Positions 5,937 through 6,888 of a DNA stretch of 6,888 bases are shown here, piece after piece. The DNA is taken from assembly GCA_905192935.1 (NCBI GenBank), contig CAJJMX010000089.1:1-6888 (forward strand). Direction: 5' to 3'. The position numbers were made by a program, and so were the translations under genes. Position 1 is the stretch's first letter; the number at the start of each line of letters is the position of its first letter. Source of the stretch: an uncultured Mailhella sp. (GTDB lineage Bacteria > Desulfobacterota > Desulfovibrionia > Desulfovibrionales > Desulfovibrionaceae). The notes under the pieces are model-generated. The model worked only from the letters and a program-made list of their open reading frames with translations. It was not told the origin of the DNA and ran no database searches.

Positions 5937-6287
5937 ATGGAAAGCAGGAAAGCCAGCAGCATATTTGAAGCCCTTTCGTCGGACGTGCGTCTCGACGTGT
6001 TCCGGCTTCTTGTCAAAAACGCCCCCGACGGTCTCGTGGCCGGCGACATCTCGCGGCTTCTGGACATTCCCGCCACAAACCTGTCCTTTCATCTGAAGGC
6101 GCTGGTGCAGAGCGGACTCGTCACCGTGGAACGCGAGGGACGGTACATGCGCTACAAGGCCTCCATCCCTCTCATGCTGGACATCATTGCCTACCTCACG
6201 TCGGAATGCTGCTCCGGCAACCCAGAATGCTGCCGCAAATTCCGCAGGGAAAGCGGCATCGATCCCTGCTTTCTTCCCGAGCGCTGA
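5937..6287 (+). CDS. arsR: ArsR-family metalloid-responsive repressor
   Basis: This 116-aa winged-helix repressor has the typical ArsR/SmtB length. FEALSSDVRLDVFRLL at 10-25 is the classic N-terminal helix pair, LDIPATNLSFHLKALVQSGLV at 42-62 is the helix-turn-helix, and VEREGRYMRYKAS at 64-76 is the beta wing. The C terminus carries C91-C92-x5-C98, plus C99 and C111. The CC-x5-C spacing is the same as the C95/C96/C102 As(III) site known from the Acidithiobacillus ferrooxidans ArsR, rather than the CxC in the DNA-binding helix of plasmid R773 ArsR. As(III) or Sb(III) sensing is therefore likely but inferred. No Shine-Dalgarno sequence precedes the ATG and the predicted transcript starts at or one base before it. 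The permease gene follows 70 nt downstream, and the catabolic operon diverges upstream. Confidence 0.92.
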   Translation: MESRKASSIFEALSSDVRLDVFRLLVKNAPDGLVAGDISRLLDIPATNLSFHLKALVQSGLVTVEREGRYMRYKASIPLMLDIIAYLTSECCSGNPECCRKFRRESGIDPCFLPER

Positions 6288-6311
6288 CGACGCAGCCTTT
6301 GTCTGGGGCAT

Positions 6312-6343
6312 ATATTTCAATATTTCAACAAATATCATTATAA
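6312..6343 (+). promoter_or_regulatory. Second ArsR-operator-like site and possible promoter upstream of the permease
   Basis: This AT-rich stretch in the arsR-permease spacer holds ATATTTCAA twice in tandem (6312-6320 and 6320-6328) and the perfect palindrome ATATTT-CAAC-AAATAT at 6320-6335. Its first 13 bases repeat the word found in the arsR promoter. TTATAA at 6338-6343 could be a -10 box, with a poor -35 (TTTCAA, 6315-6320) 17 nt upstream. The permease may thus have its own repressed promoter besides read-through from arsR. The operator reading is stronger than the promoter reading. Confidence 0.5.
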
Positions 6344-6357
6344 AGGAGTTTTCAGCC

Positions 6358-6888
6358 ATGAAGACAACAAGCGTCCGTCCCCTTCCGCACGGGGCGGACG
6401 ATGAAAGCAGGGAAAAGCTATGGCTTCTGCGCTACGGCGCAGCGATCGTCGTGCTGGCAGCGCTCTGGTGGACGGCCTATTCCTGCATTCAGGACGCGGC
6501 GGCATGGGTCGTGTACGACGCTCTCGGCCTTGCGCGCGAATCGCACATCGGCGCGTCTCTGGAGTTCTTCCTTTACGACACGGTAAAGATTCTGCTTCTG
6601 CTCGTCGCGCTCATCTATGTGATTTCCTGGCTGCGCGCCGCCCTCAACGCCGAGCGCGTGCGCGACTTTCTGGCAGGAAAGAAGCGCGGGATAGGCTACG
6701 CGCTCGGCGCCATGTTCGGCGCAATCACGCCGTTCTGCTCATGCTCCAGCGTGCCGCTCTTTCTCGGCTTCACCACGGCGGGCATCCCCATAGGCATCAC
6801 CATGTCCTTTCTCATCACCTCGCCCATCATCAATGAGATAGCCGTGGTCCTGCTCTGGGGGCTGCTCGGCTGGAAGTTCACCGTGGTG
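6358..6888 (+). CDS. arsP: ArsP/DUF318-family permease, N-terminal part (runs off the window)
   Basis: An open frame starts at ATG 6358, with AAAGGAG at 6342-6348 and a 9-nt spacer, and stays open for 177 codons to the window edge. It begins with a short polar tail (1-22), then hydrophobic segments at about 26-44, 69-93, 112-124 and 130-156, and another starting near 160. The family hallmark TPFCSCSSVPLF is at 124-135 with C127 and C129, followed by SPIINEIAVVLL at 155-166. Known ArsP members of this family export trivalent organoarsenicals such as methylarsenite; other members of PF03773 have no assigned substrate. The CxC pair is a plausible thiol ligand for As(III). Its position behind an arsR-like gene, with a shared operator-like word, supports a metalloid efflux role. 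The gene symbol is tentative, because the C-terminal part is missing and substrate cannot be fixed from this fragment. Confidence 0.85.
   Translation, partial: MKTTSVRPLPHGADDESREKLWLLRYGAAIVVLAALWWTAYSCIQDAAAWVVYDALGLARESHIGASLEFFLYDTVKILLLLVALIYVISWLRAALNAERVRDFLAGKKRGIGYALGAMFGAITPFCSCSSVPLFLGFTTAGIPIGITMSFLITSPIINEIAVVLLWGLLGWKFTVV

Noticed and set aside
5690..6359. Minus-strand frames of 128 and 204 codons across arsR and the gap
   Set aside because: They are antisense to the well-supported arsR gene, have low-complexity composition, and one begins inside the permease ribosome-site region without a promoter.
1..6888. Insertion sequences, CRISPR arrays, tRNA or rRNA genes
   Set aside because: No transposase motifs, terminal repeats, regularly spaced repeats or RNA-gene signatures were seen on either strand.

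Overview
The window (about 57% GC by eye in the coding parts, AT-rich in the spacers) looks like a chromosomal accessory region of an anaerobic or facultative Gram-negative bacterium. Gene style, strong AAGGAG-type ribosome sites, oxygen-sensitive enzyme families, a sigma-54-like promoter and a paired arsR/permease unit fit the Desulfovibrionaceae (Desulfovibrio, Bilophila, Mailhella and relatives). That placement is inference; no marker gene is present.

Left block (132-5557, minus strand): five closely spaced genes form one probable operon. In order of transcription they are a HpcH/HpaI-family class II pyruvate aldolase (5557-4790), an iron-type (group III) alcohol dehydrogenase (4776-3664), a single-domain Old Yellow Enzyme with a C-terminal cysteine cluster (3650-2532), a DUF6282 putative metal-dependent hydrolase (2506-1616) and an SLC13/DASS-like anion transporter (1580-183). 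Gaps are 13, 13, 25 and 35 nt. Each gene has a recognisable Shine-Dalgarno sequence, and these move four of the starts or confirm them. A hairpin at 132-161 probably ends the transcript. Together the genes read as uptake of an organic anion, hydrolysis and C=C reduction, aldol cleavage to a pyruvate-like product, and reduction of the released aldehyde. The substrate cannot be read from the sequence.

Central gap (5558-5936): no gene. On the minus strand it has the layout of an enhancer-dependent sigma-54 promoter: a -24/-12 element at 5642-5659, an IHF-like site at 5688-5700, and an inverted repeat at 5733-5763 about 115 nt upstream of the predicted transcription start. The matching enhancer-binding activator is not in the window. 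The right half of the gap is pyrimidine-rich and carries the divergent arsR promoter.

Right block (5901-6888, plus strand): an ArsR-family repressor (5937-6287) with a CC-x5-C cysteine arrangement, then the N-terminal 177 codons of an ArsP/DUF318-type permease with the TPFCSCSSVP signature, cut by the window edge. The two promoters share an identical 13-bp sequence in opposite orientations, which is a good candidate for the ArsR operator. This block is probably a metalloid or organoarsenical efflux unit, functionally unrelated to the left operon.
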